This document shows, piece by piece, positions 11,841 to 22,552 of a stretch of 64,000 bases of DNA (positions are counted from its first letter, which is position 1; every line of letters begins with the position of its first letter). The notes under the pieces are model-generated. The model saw nothing but the letters and a program-made list of their open reading frames with translations. It was not told where the DNA came from and searched no databases. The stretch is from Timema cristinae (taxonomy: Eukaryota; Arthropoda; Insecta; Phasmatodea; Timematidae): positions 124,001 through 188,000 of the forward strand of contig JBCFYV010000925.1 of assembly GCA_039000515.1 (NCBI GenBank), written 5' to 3'. The translations under genes and the position numbers were made by a program.

Positions 11841-14071
11841 CTATGTATATTTTTTTGGGAGTAAGAACGAAGAAGTTTTTGATACTGTTACTTCCTCAAA
11901 GTATTCAGAAATTGAAGTGTGGTAACATCTTACGGTGGTGTCATTTATAGGAATATATCTGTGGTATGGTCGAGTTTTAGGAATTGACAAGCAGTTTTCA
12001 AATCGCTTTTCCAATTCAACCCCATTTTTAACCACTTCTTCACTTGTAACATAGGTATACTTAATGCCAAGAAGGTTTTTATCACATAATTGAAACATAT
12101 CCTCCGGAGTTAGTATTTGATTATTGGTGGTCATCTGAAGGCCCCTCTTGGTCACTTCTCTTTTTGTAGTCCCTCCTACCCCATCACAAGCATTTTTCAC
12201 ATGGCTGGTAGCAAAAAAATGCCACTCTGCTTGATGGCCAAAGTCTTTATCATGGTGACATAGATTGAGAAAGTTCTTCTTATTTTTGTACTGACTAGAA
12301 GATCCGTCGCTGAAATATAATATCTTCGTCACTGACGGGGCAATAGTCTTGATATCACTAATCAAATGTTTTTAGAAAGCATGAACTGTTATGGTATTAT
12401 GCGCAAGGTGGTTACTGATGACACAAAAACTTCTGCTCTTCAATTCACTTTGATTATTTTCTTTATGATAGTAAACAAAGGGGTGAACAGTGGCTTGTTT
12501 TTTCACCCAATGAAAACTTTGTATTTCGTCTTGGATTACCAAATAAATGTTTTCAGAAAAATCAGCTAAAACAATGCATTCTGTATACAGCAGGCTCTTT
12601 TTCTTGTCCTTGAGAAAACTTGACTGTACTTTGGATACATAGTGGCGTTTCTTTAGATAGCTGACTTTTTCTGCTAAGGATTCAAAAAATTCTTCTCTTG
12701 GTTTTGTGACTGAAACTATCTCAGCTTGGTCAGTTGTGACCCACTGTTTGTAGCTTATGTTGTCAGGGTTTTCTTCTGTCTTTTTCTTGGAACAGCAATT
12801 CCAGTAGGAAATATTCACCTGGGCAGTCGGTACATTGGCTTAGCATGCACTCAGAACGGTTTAGGTCACAGACAAGCATCATAAGAAGATCTTTGTAGTC
12901 CGCATTTAATTTTGCACCATCTATTTAATTTAATATTTTGGTGGTATAAACACACACAAACAGAGTGTGTCCCTGATGCTCCAGCAATTACACACATTTC
13001 GGCCTAAACTCACAACATTTTGAGCGTCCAATTTTACATTCTGGGTGGGCTTCCCTAAATTGTACATACAGTTCATTCAGGTTACAAAGTAATAATTGTT
13101 TCTGTTTATGTACTTTAACCCCATCAATTCGGACAGATTTACAAATTTTTTTTTACCAGGAAGAAGCCTGGTGTTTTCACCACTGATATAAAAATCTACA
13201 ATCTTCCTGACTGTGTCTTCATTAATATTTTTAACACAATATCTTTTCCCTAGGTCTGGTAGTATTCCGTGTGCCTTAGAAAGATCCCTAGTAACTTTTA
13301 CTAAACGTTCATAAACTTCAAATTCAGTACTAACTTTTTTTCTTGACCAAGATTCTGTCAATAGCCTTAATAATTTTACCTTTTCTTCTTTATCTGCTGT
13401 CTTACATTTTTGTTTCATCTTTTCAATTAGTGCTTCATATTCTTCAGCGAACGATAGCGAGTGAAGATTTTGTGCTAAGGGTTCATCATGAAGTAGGTCT
13501 ACTCCCTCTTCAAAAGAGGCTTCAAGTTCTCGCTTCAACCTTTGGGATAGCTTACCTAACTTTGCTTGAATTGCCATGGGTCTTGGAATTTAGTTTTATG
13601 ATTTTAGAAACAGGCGATACACTTAAATTTGAACAGGTTGCATTCAAAATGTCCATATGTTCAGATCGAGGCACAAAAACATAATCTTTTTCACCTTTAA
13701 TTTCTTCCTTTATTACAAACAGCCTGCTTTAGCAAGTAGCACACAAAGATTTCCCAGGAATAAGATCTACTGAGTAATTTTTTTCTTTTGATAAATATTC
13801 CACTTTGATTTCTCTAAGTCCTTTGGTAATCACTTTTTTATGGATTTTAAGTAGGTCAGAACATGAGTTACCATAAAGATGGTGGTACTTTAAAAATAAT
13901 TTAATCTCGTGGTACTCGCATATATTAGCAACATCAATATTTGTTCTTAAAAGCAATAAGATTTCGATCCTCTTCACAGAATTCAGTAATCACTTTGATA
14001 TCATTAGATATTGGTCCATACACACACTTATGACACTCATCTTCAAAAAATTCATCTACACTACATTCCAT
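11841..14071 (-). pseudogene. Broken transposase, FSDG/QYKN/SHxK...CDG type
   Basis: The start is best placed at the ATG at 14071 (MECSVDEFFEDECHKC), upstream of the next open segment. Going down the minus strand come a Cys pair ending LIPGKSLCATC (~13730), a helical stretch with LPGKKKFVNLSEL (~13577-13077), then in shifted frames SKCCEFRPKC (~13010), IHPF-like TVHPFVYYH (~12480), FSDGSSSQYKN (~12310) and EWHFFATSH..NACDGVGG (~12240-12165). These blocks occur in this order in a transposase family I know from many arthropods, where the text after FFATSH is usually GK; here it is VK. Several frameshifts and stops (near 13975, 13730, 13077, 12990, 12818, 12370) separate the blocks. The acidic residues in FSDG and CDG are candidate catalytic positions. 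It cannot give a working protein. Confidence 0.75.
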
Positions 14072-14640
14072 TTTTTCAGATGTAAGATATATTTTAATGA
14101 TGACTAAAATATCTGGACAAAATCTTGTTGTAGGTATGACAAAATGAATTAGAATGAATCAAATAATTAAATAGATACACTACACTTCTATTTCAAAATT
14201 AGTAAATTAAAAATTACACTCATTAATATATTAATACATTATAATATCGACTAAAAAAACATGTATCACGCAAAAACAACATTATTCCTCTATCTCTGCT
14301 CTGATACTCTCACTCAGAACCTCTGAACAAGTCTGTCAGCTCTGACTCATGGGCCAGTATCTATTTAAAACAAACAACCTTTGACTCAAGCTCCCCTTTA
14401 TTCTATTACTAAAACAAACAACCTTTGACTTATACTCTTAGTTCTGTCTTTGTTCTGTGATTTACACATTAGAATTTTCTATATATTTCTTTAATACTTT
14501 AGTTTTAATATAGAGTAGTTCTGTAACCTTAGAGTAGTAGTTTTTTTACATGAGCATACAATGAAATAACATATTAATTGATTTAAATACTATACATACA
14601 CCCATTGAAACATGAGTTTTTCTCCTCATGTTGTTCTTTA

Positions 14641-15220
14641 AATATCTCAACTTGTAGTCAATTCTCAAACTTCAAATTTTTTGTGTGTAATACTATTATA
14701 TATTACTATTATAGAACAAAGTTTCAGATTTTTATCTTGTCCCCCACCTGAGATATTAAGCTCTGAAAATTGCAATTTTTTCAAATTTCCAAAAATTTGA
14801 TTTTTTTTTTTTAAAAAAAGGAGGTCAATTCTCAGGTTTGAAACTTGGTGTGTGAGGATAAGTAGTTTATGTCTACTTGTACAAAAAATTATAGCTTGTT
14901 GACTCTTTCCCTTAGTGAAAATATTACCCCTGAAAACTGGATTTTCTTTTTAAAAAAAGCTAGAATTTTAGGCAAAAATCTCACCCTTTAGAATTGAGAT
15001 TATTTCAAAATGCTACATACACAAACTTGTAGCCCTTTACTTTCCTAACCAAATTATTTTTCACTCATGTGGATTGATCAAACAGAGGCCGAGATATTTT
15101 TGTTTCTGTAAACCCTTAAAATTGCAACAAAATGTAGCGTCTTGTAAAACAAATATTGCCACTATGCGAAAACCAAATGTAATAAAAATAAAATAATAGT
15201 CATTTTGAACTACCAATAGG
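14641..15220 (-). repeat. Right terminal inverted repeat of the 10.7-15.2 kb element
   Basis: Reverse complement of the left arm up to about CTACCAA at 15216; the outer ~95 bases present on the left are missing, either deleted or never present in this copy. Confidence 0.85.
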
Positions 15221-15504
15221 GCCAGTAGAGGCCAGGGTTGGCCATACTATGGCACGCGAACACGATTTGAGTGATACGCCGACATTAAAGAAAATTAAAC
15301 ATTGTATAAAACTTTTACAAGCGTGGTATAGTTTTTTGGATTCAATAGCATGTCAACAGGCATGTCATATTACACAGTTCTTTTTGAAGTAAACGATTAG
15401 AAATCGTCTTGGCTCATAATTAAGTGCATATTTGTGTTGTTGATGACAACACGGTTTGAACCGAAACTATAATATACGTCTATCAAACTGCAATATGACA
15501 ACCT

Positions 15505-15570
15505 AATATTAGACTGGAATGCTGATGACGAGGAGATCGGGGTTTGAATACCGGGTGGGTAGGGGACGCG
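15505..15570 (+). mobile_element. SINE family A, head fragment
   Basis: Carries the conserved head segment GACGAGGAGATCGGGGTTTG followed by the B-box area and CCGGGTGGG seen in the other family A copies. Where the SINE body should follow, a minisatellite begins instead. Confidence 0.6.
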
Positions 15571-15694
15571 GCAGTTGGCCTAAAAGGTATTTGGCCTAAA
15601 AGTCATTTGGCCTAAAAGTCGTTTGGCCTAAAGGCATTTGGCCTAAAAGGCATTTGGCCTAAAGGCAGTTGGCCTAAAGTCATTTGGCCTAAAA
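15571..15694 (+). repeat. TTGGCCTAAAA minisatellite, about 8 copies
   Basis: Eight units of 14-16 bases, each containing TTGGCCTAAA, with the variable part reading GTCAT, GTCGT, GGCAT or GGCAG. The same unit recurs at 31098-31179. No function can be read from it. Confidence 0.9.
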
Positions 15695-16216
15695 TGTAAA
15701 TTTAAAACCTTCGGTTATCTTCGGAAAATAAAAGGTACTGTTAGTTGTTTCATCTGAATATAGATAGCACAACTGATGCAAGGTAGTTACAATATTTCTA
15801 AAAACATTGACAATATCCTACATACAACTAGATCAGTAGTTCACAAAACATTATATCACCTTTTTTATATATAGATTTCCGATATTATTTCCTTGTTAAT
15901 ATATCTCACGGTCATTAAGTTAACGAAAAACAATAAGAAAATCCCATTCTCAATATCGTTTACGTGCGGTAAAATTATATGCGTACATTCAAATTATGGG
16001 GACTTTTGTCAACTTATTCCGAAAGGCAAAATGAAAGTGGAAACCAATATTCAACCCACCCACTTTAAATTTGTTTGAAGTGACGCCCGATTTTCGTTTA
16101 GAGTTACTGAGATATATATATATGAACCTATATATATTTTTTTATCTATTGTATTAATAATTAATATATATAATAGTGATGCATTAAATAAATTTCGCCA
16201 GTAAATATTACAATGG

Positions 16217-16218
<2 letters not shown>
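15695..16218. other. AT-rich spacer, no gene seen
   Basis: A 61-codon open frame at 15893-16078 has no recognisable motif and is within chance expectation. Confidence 0.5.

Positions 16219-16282
<64 letters not shown>
16219..16282. repeat. (AT)n microsatellite
   Basis: About 64 bases of nearly pure AT alternation, interrupted once by AATA. Confidence 0.95.
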
Positions 16283-16524
16283 CTTAAATTATGGTTTTGA
16301 CTAGATCCTTAACTCTATTATTATTGTTAGAATTATTATAACTATTATTATATAAAATTAGTACAGTTATTTTTTTCAAACAGTCAACTATTTTTATTAC
16401 GGTGATATTATTAACAACATGGGCTATGTTAACACAATAGGTCCTTTGTTTAAAAACAATATACTAATTTCCCTCCTAATAATTAGCAAAGCATTCTCAG
16501 GAATTATTTCAACTAATACTCTAT

Positions 16525-16625
16525 TATATATATATATATATGTATACATTATATATATAAATATTTATATATATAAATATATCAAATATTTATATATAAA
16601 TATATATACATAAATATATATATAA
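16525..16625. repeat. AT-rich simple repeat, ATATAAAT variants
   Basis: About 100 bases of ATAT and TATAAATAT units; low complexity. Confidence 0.85.
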
Positions 16626-16907
16626 GAGCAATAAAACCCGTTGTGAAAAAAATACAAAAGATTTGATGGAATTGTCGTTGGTCTTTTTTTAAGTCTTCAT
16701 AAAACGTAAAAATACAAAATGTGGAAGCCTTTACAGGATGATAACTTCCTAGGGCAAGAAAAACGTACGATGTAAGCAAGTGGACCTCCGAAAAGCCAAT
16801 GGCTGCAGCAGAGGCCAGAGGGATAAATCTGACGAGCTTTGGTTGGTAAAAAATATCTCACCGCTAGGATCGCTTGTGTTCTCCCATACCAAAAAGTGAC
16901 ACTCTTA
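16626..16907. other. Unassigned flank of the palindromic array
   Basis: No gene seen. The final bases before the array (AGTGACACTCTTATAGCCT) may be weakly related to the inverted right flank, so the element could start slightly further out. Confidence 0.35.
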
Positions 16908-18303
16908 TAGCCTAGAGGCAAACAGACGTGACATAAGTTAGCCCGCCACATTGCCGAAAAAAAATCTTTTTTTGTCTAATCATTTGTGCTCTATTTGTGC
17001 TCATATGTGCACGAACATGAACATTTGTGCTGTTAAACTTGCCAATTTAGAAAATATTTAATGTGGCGGGCCAACTTGAGCTCAAGCTAGCCCGCCACAT
17101 ATTGAAAAACACAACATAACCAAATTTATTTAAGTCAATCCATTGTGTTCCGTTTGTGCTCATATGTGCCCGAAAATGAACATTTGTTCTTTAAAATTAG
17201 AAAATCTAGAGAACATTTAATGTGGCGAGCTAACTAGAACCTTCCCTATATCATAAACTGTAGAAAAATATAGTTCAAGCTGGCCAGCCACATTTTTAAA
17301 TATCAATGTAACAAAATTCTGTATTCACCGTTCGCTTGTTCTTAGTTTGTGCTCATATGTGCCCAAACATTAACGTTAGGGCTGTGAATCTAGGCCTTTT
17401 AGATAACATTTAATGAAGGCGATCCAACTATAGCTCAAGCTAGCCCGCCACATATTAAATTTTTTTTTTAACAAAATTCTGTTTTCGCCATTAGTTTGTG
17501 CTTCGTTTGTGCTCATACGTGCCCGGAAATGAACATTTGTCCTATAAAATTAGAATATCTAGAGAAGAATTAATGTGGCGGGCTAACTTGAGTCTTCCCT
17601 ATACCATAACCTGTAGAAAAATAGAGTACAAGTTGGCTCGCCACATTTTGAGATATCAATGTAACAAAATTCTGTTTTCACCATTCGTTTTTATTTCGTT
17701 TGTGCTCATATGTAACCGAACATGAACTATAGTGCTGTGAAACTAGGCTTTTTGGATAACATTTAATGAAGGTGATCCAACTAGAGCTCAAGCTAGCCCA
17801 CCACATTAACTGTTTTCTAGATTTTCTAATTTTAGAGCACAAATACTCATTTTTGGGCACATATGAGCCCAAACGAAAAACAAACGAATGGTGAAAACAG
17901 AATTTTGTTACATTGATATTTAAAAATGTGGCGGGCCAGCTTGAACTCAATTTTTCTACAGGTTATGGTATAGGGAAGACTCAAGTTAGCCCACCACATT
18001 AATTGTTCTTTAGATTTTCTAATTTTAAAGCACAAATGTTCATTTTCGGGCACATATGAGCACAAATGGAGCACAATGGATTGACTTAAATAAATTTTGT
18101 TATGTTGTGTTTTCAATATGTGGTGGCTAGTTTGAGCTCAAGTTGGCCCGCCACATTAAATATTTTCTAAATTGGCCAGTTTCACAGCACAAATGTTCAT
18201 GTTCGGGCAAATGTTATCACAAATAGAGCACAAACGATTAGACAAAAAAAGGATTTTTTCAGCAATATGGTGGGCCAACTTGAGTTACGTGGCAAACAGG
18301 CTA
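16908..18303. mobile_element. Foldback-like inverted array of palindromes and spacers
   Basis: A motif GTGGCGGGCTAACTTGAG and its reverse complement recur about a dozen times. They form palindromic blocks near 16937 (half), 17061-17100, 17220-17293, 17413-17453, 17572-17646, 17767-17807, 17927-17999, 18118-18156 and 18267 (half). Between them lie homologous ~119-bp spacers with the core TTTGTGCTCATATGTGCCC: five point forward (from 16952) and three are inverted (from 17808), making one large imperfect palindrome. The flanks TAGCCT...GCAAAC and its inverse mark both ends. Long TIRs built of tandem repeats are characteristic of Foldback/Galileo-type elements. No transposase and no clear target duplication were found, so a satellite-like origin remains possible. 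Confidence 0.65.
17061..17100. repeat. 40-bp near-perfect palindrome
   Basis: The two 20-base halves are reverse complements with only two mismatches (halves meet at GAG|CTC). It is the clearest example of the palindromic block of the array and could extrude as a cruciform or fold as a hairpin. Confidence 0.9.
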
Positions 18304-18705
18304 AATCTTCTTTCTCTCTTCTCCGTCGCACTCTACAAGAGACTTTGAAGGGTGGGATTAGGTAGCAGTCCTTTCCTCCCTCCATTCCTAATAATAGCAA
18401 ACGACCTTGAAGTAAACCATAACAAAAATTCATTGTTCCCGGCAACTTTCCTTTGGTTCTTTTTCAAACCCACTAACATAATTTGTTTTGAGTCTCACGA
18501 GTTGTAGGTGGGCACCTCTGTCTTGCTTCATCCTTTGCTTTATATAGATTAAATAATGTATTGATTTGTATATTTTTGTGTAAGGTTTAGTGATATATAA
18601 TTTTTTTAAATATGTATGTCATCTTCATTTTTGAAAGAAAGGTTTTTATTATAAAATAATGAATCGAGGACCAAAATGTGCATACCGCGCCTGCTCAATT
18701 ACACG
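18304..18705. other. No gene seen
   Basis: A pyrimidine-rich stretch near 18305-18330 and AT-rich sequence; nothing identifiable. Confidence 0.5.
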
Positions 18706-18800
18706 GTGTACTTATGGTAATTTTTCCTAAATGGTTTCCCGTTTTTCCACGCAAACGAGGGTACTTCTCATAATTCTATCTTCCTCATACCTACCTTCTG
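18706..18800 (+). mobile_element. SINE family A, body relic
   Basis: Contains the body block TTTTTCCTAAATGGTTTCCC followed by a CCACGCAAACG segment and CTTCCTCAT, in the same order as in the better copy at 22123-22383. Head and tail are missing or too diverged to see. Confidence 0.5.
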
Positions 18801-19072
18801 TTTGCTATTAAATGCGGAAAGCATTGACTGGCGTGAAGATACAATGAAAAAACACCAATACTAGAGCTTACTCTATTTACTTGAAAAACATATTTTAGAC
18901 AGTGAAAATACATCATATTCAAATATAACAAATGTACATTTTTGTATAATTATAATTACATTTAAACTTGAATTAACATTTTTAAGATAAATACTATACT
19001 TACTATATTGACTTAGTAATATAAAATGAGAGACTCCTTTAACACACTGGCTCAAAAAGTATTCATTATTAA

Positions 19073-19078
<6 letters not shown>

Positions 19079-19131
<53 letters not shown>
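19079..19131. repeat. (AT)n microsatellite
   Basis: About 52 bases of uninterrupted AT alternation. Confidence 0.95.
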
Positions 19132-19133
<2 letters not shown>

Positions 19134-20180
19134 CTAAACCTTTTTTTAAAGGGTTTTGAACTAAAAGTTTAGTACCCTTTAATTAAATAAAAGCTAATGG
19201 ATATACTTTTGATTTTTTCACTTGACGAGAAAAAGGGGCATTACAAGTTCATAAAAACCATTGAAATAACTATCATATTTTATAAATTAATTATATCTAT
19301 GATAAAATGACCTCTCACTAAGCGTTTACTTAGAACCAGTGGCGCACTCAATGGGGTGGAGTAAATGGGGCACCTTCCCCCATGACCCCTAATAATTTAA
19401 ATACAAACATAAATTATTTACTTTATAACTAAAACACTAGACACAGAAGATGAGTCGTATACATAGGCTCCTTTTTAAGACTTGGTTTAAGACTTTATAT
19501 TCAAAACACTTACATATTAAAAGTGCCACTTATATTCTCATTTGAAAAAAGCACAACCATAGTAGCTTCCATACATTGTATACAAGAAAATGTATATAAC
19601 TAGTAGCCACCATTCTGGTAATTAAGTTCGTTTTAGTTTTTAAGTCTCCTAACACAAGATATGGGTTATTACACCAAGGACCTCGCTTATAGAGACTTCA
19701 GAATCACTCGCACCCCACCCAATTTCGGTTAAAATTAATACTAAAGTACTTCGAACTGACAAAGCTACCAGAGCGTGTTATTCAACACATTAACATATAT
19801 TGACTTAGACCAGGGGTTCTCACATTTTAGACCGAAGGAGCCTTTGTACCAGAAAAAATGAATGGCCGAACTCTCATAAAAATATTTACACTAGAATTAT
19901 GATCATTCAATAAATACATTTAAATCTCACAAGTCTTTTATAATTTAATACTTGAATGAATATAAAAGGAGAACTACACTACACCCCGACCTCCGCGTCA
20001 CTCAAAAACAAGTTATATTTTGAGTGCGATGACTTATGAGACCAGGTAGCTTACAGCGTTAATACCAACGTACCAGTTTTTTATTTGTGTACAGAGGTGT
20101 AATTTTTTTATCACGCAATATAGAAATATTTTGTTAACAACACATAAACCGTACTAAATGTTGATTTCCATACACAGTCC
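19132..20180. other. AT-rich stretch with orphan hAT-like termini
   Basis: CAGTGGCGCACTC at 19337 and CAGGGGTTCTCA at 19812 look like left ends of hAT-type MITEs, but no matching right ends were found. No gene seen. Confidence 0.35.
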
Positions 20181-20251
20181 GACACTTTATCTCAGTTGGT
20201 AGCGTGTTTGTATACTGAGCTAAAGGTCCCGTGTTCGATTCCCGGAATGTC
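20181..20251 (+). mobile_element. tRNA-like sequence, probable head of SINE family B
   Basis: 71 bases read like a tRNA. GACACTT and GAATGTC can pair at six of seven acceptor positions, an A-box-like TCTCAGTTGGTAG is present, and GTTCGATTCCC sits in a T-arm that pairs at four of five positions. The D-stem does not pair and the anticodon stem is poor, so I do not call it a functional tRNA. A similar GGTCCCGGGCTCGATT context at about 57,186 suggests a dispersed SINE family. The body would run on to perhaps 20,390. Confidence 0.5.
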
Positions 20252-20837
20252 CGAAAAACGTATCATTGGTTGACTGTGCTTTTCCCCTTTCACGATGATG
20301 AATTAACTGTCAGGGGGCTGGATGTTGTATTTGTTCTAGATTTAAGTTAGTTTGTCAGACTCTGAGGAAATAATCTACATTCTACGGTGTGTCTGTCGCT
20401 AGTTTTATATCGAGTGTCACTCATTGAGCGTGAATTGGGAAAGAGGGAAGGGTTGATAGGGTGGGGTATTACCAAATTTTTCTCCCCCCATCGAAATGTA
20501 CCTTCCTCCAGTTTGTTAAACTTCCCTCTGATACACTTGAGTTTGAAGCTGAAAGATGGTTTGCATCAAACTTCAAAAAGATTCTATAACAATCTAGTAT
20601 TATTTTTAAATGCTTAAGGGACACCCCAAATAGCTTTTAGTGGCATTCCATTTTCAAATATTTTCCACTGGCTTGGAGTTAATCCCTAAAAACTCCTTAA
20701 AAATAGTGTTTTTACAAACTACCTCGCCCAACACTAATAAAGCTTCGCCGATACTCTTGATGGTCATCACAATACTTTTTTTTTTCATTGTGAGTTACTA
20801 CCCGTTTGAGTTGTACACATACATCAATTTACCCTAA

Positions 20838-20972
20838 TGAACCAGGAATGAGGAAGGTGACATTTTAGATTAAATGTACCTACATTTGCGTAAATTGAGA
20901 GTGGGGAGCCATTTTAGGGAAAAATACCCTTGTTACACCCGGCTGGGATTTGAACTTCAATCTTAGAGGACA
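20838..20972 (-). mobile_element. SINE family A, partial copy
   Basis: On the minus strand it shows the B-box region, the CCTAAAATGG body block and CTCAATTTACGCAAATG in the family order. The 3' tail is missing. Confidence 0.55.
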
Positions 20973-21803
20973 ACTTTATTTCCAACTGAGGGGGGTCGGG
21001 TGGGGGATATAGGTGGAGGACACACATATTATCTCAAACTTTGAGGGGGCATATATTATTACCAACTTATATAACACAAATGTAGCTGAATCTAATATTA
21101 CCCTTTAAATATATAGTTTGACACACTCAGTTGAACATTAATATAAATTCAAGATTTTCACTATACTACAAATTGGTTTATGAATAGGCCTACTTACAAG
21201 AGGGTTATTAAATTTATATTGAAAAGTTAACACATAATTTAGGTGAACATTTACGTCACCAAATACCTTAATTCTTTCATTAACTTGCGTACTATATACA
21301 TTTGTTCATGTACTACAATAAACTATGTTCTTGTAAAAAACATATTTATGTGTGTCATACAGCCACGTGATTTATTAAATTTAGAAATAATGTTTCTAAA
21401 GTATGTTTTAAGATGGCACGGATAACATAAAACTATATCCACCTTGTATGGGGAGATTTTTCTTACAGACTACTGTCCACATTAATGAAGCAAGATCAAT
21501 TTGTTTAATAAGGTTATAAAATGCATATGTGAAATCTTGCAGTTAAGTAAACTATTTAAACAAATCATTAAATTCACTATAGAAGGGGACTTTTCCATAA
21601 AGTAAAACTATTGGGAGTGACATGTTTAAACGCCATGAAACCACTTACTATTTGTTTCGTAAATCTAATACAATGCATAGATTCACGGGTTATATATTTT
21701 CCCCTTGGATAACATTTTCGGAGACATCACAAATAAGGGCGATTTTAATTTGCTTTTTTAAGGAAAGTACCGCAGTTAGGGCTGAAGATCTTGTTGATAT
21801 TCA
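20973..21803. other. AT-rich stretch, no gene seen
   Basis: Two short open frames (60 and 74 codons) lack recognisable motifs. Confidence 0.5.
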
Positions 21804-21983
21804 TCAGGTGAAAAAATGTTCTGAGCAAATAAAATACGAATCATGACTCCATTTTCCATCTCGTTCAGAAGGGAATACATCTTCGTCTGACATCAGAATC
21901 TTTAGGGAAGTCATGGTGTATAACACCATATCCCTTAGATTACTTTTATTGCATACGGCAACGGTACAACGCTTACCCGGCAT
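21804..21983 (-). pseudogene. THAP-type zinc-finger domain, frameshifted
   Basis: Starts at the ATG at 21983 with MPGKRCTVAVCNKS, the usual beginning of a THAP domain (M-P, then C-x4-C). In another frame follows HHDFPKDSDVRRRC, the family's H-x-FP block, and back in the first frame SYFICSEHF supplies the C-x2-H pair about 41 residues after the second cysteine. One extra T after CATTTT breaks the expected continuation (SPDEYQQ in the shifted frame). THAP domains bind DNA and occur in host regulators and in P-element transposases. No transposase domain could be recognised further along the minus strand. At least two frameshifts make it a dead fragment. Confidence 0.7.
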
Positions 21984-22122
21984 TTTTTTAGTATCGGTAT
22001 GACACTTTTCGTAACCCTTCACGCATAAATAATAAGAAAGCTTACAATAAACATACAAACATTTACTATTCACATTGACTTTGGAAGCATACTTGACATA
22101 AATAAGAAGTTAGTAACGAGCG

Positions 22123-22383
22123 CACCCACCTCGGTGGCGTGGATAGCTAACGCGCTAGTCGTGTTGAGATCTACTGCTGAGGACGGGGAGATTGAGGTTT
22201 GAATCTCGGTCGGGTGAACTGGGGGTGGTTTTTCCTCGATGGTTTTCCACTCTCCCTCCACGCAAATGCTGGTTCACTTCCACTAATTCAACCTTCCCAA
22301 TTCTTAATCCATTAGCGTAATTAGTACTTAGGCATATAACCCGAACGGGTAGTAAGACGTGGTGCTAAATAATAATAAAAAAA
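22123..22383 (+). mobile_element. SINE family A, nearly full-length copy
   Basis: tRNA-like head (CACCTCGGTGGCGT...), B-box GGTTTGAATCTCGG at about 22194-22207, and a body with CCTCGATGGTTTTCCACTC and CCTCCACGCAAATGC. The 3' end has the tight hairpin ACCCGAACGGGT and then AGTAAGACGTGGTGC and a TAA-rich tail. The A box is mutated here but perfect in the copy at 30.8 kb. Transcription would be by RNA polymerase III, and mobility would need a partner LINE. About ten more or less complete copies lie in this window. Confidence 0.85.
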
Positions 22384-22544
22384 GTGCGGCACTGCAAAGT
22401 CACATGATCTGAACAGAAGCAAGCTTGGCTAGGTGACGATCAGATGTTACAGCAGCGCTGCGTGTTAGGGTAGAGCTGAATGCTGGCCGGTAAAGTGAAC
22501 GAGCCTTCCCTACAACTCTAGTAGCCTTAGTATAAGGAAGGACC

Positions 22545-22552
22545 CACAAGAT
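22545..22552. repeat. Target site duplication of the hAT element, left
   Basis: CACAAGAT; the right copy at 27314-27321 reads ATCAAGAT (6 of 8 identical). Confidence 0.65.

Larger units (their letters stand above)
10723..15220 (-). mobile_element. ~4.5-kb DNA transposon with ~570-bp TIRs, right end damaged
   Basis: Two inverted arms (10819-11386 and 14641-15220) enclose a decayed transposase gene on the minus strand. Both arms share long, clearly alignable blocks, for example around GTTGGTAGTTCAAAATGAC and the AGAGGCCGAGATATT segment. The left side continues outward another ~95 bases to a G-rich start near 10723 (GGGGGTCAGTCCATATG); the right arm lacks this outer part, so no target duplication could be read. 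I recognise the transposase type as widespread in arthropods but cannot place its superfamily by eye. Confidence 0.8.

Noticed and set aside
12366..12569. Plus-strand open frames inside the 10.7-15.2 kb element
   Set aside because: They are antisense to recognisable transposase blocks on the minus strand.
16908..18303. CRISPR array
   Set aside because: Repeats are palindromic blocks with alternating lengths, the spacers are homologous to each other and flip orientation, and the genome is eukaryotic.
19337..19825. Complete hAT-type MITEs starting at 19337 and 19812
   Set aside because: Only left-end-like words (CAGTGGCGCACTC, CAGGGGTTCTCA) were found; no matching right ends or duplications.
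20181..20251. Functional tRNA gene
   Set aside because: D-stem unpaired, anticodon stem poor and a similar copy elsewhere; better explained as a SINE head or pseudogene.
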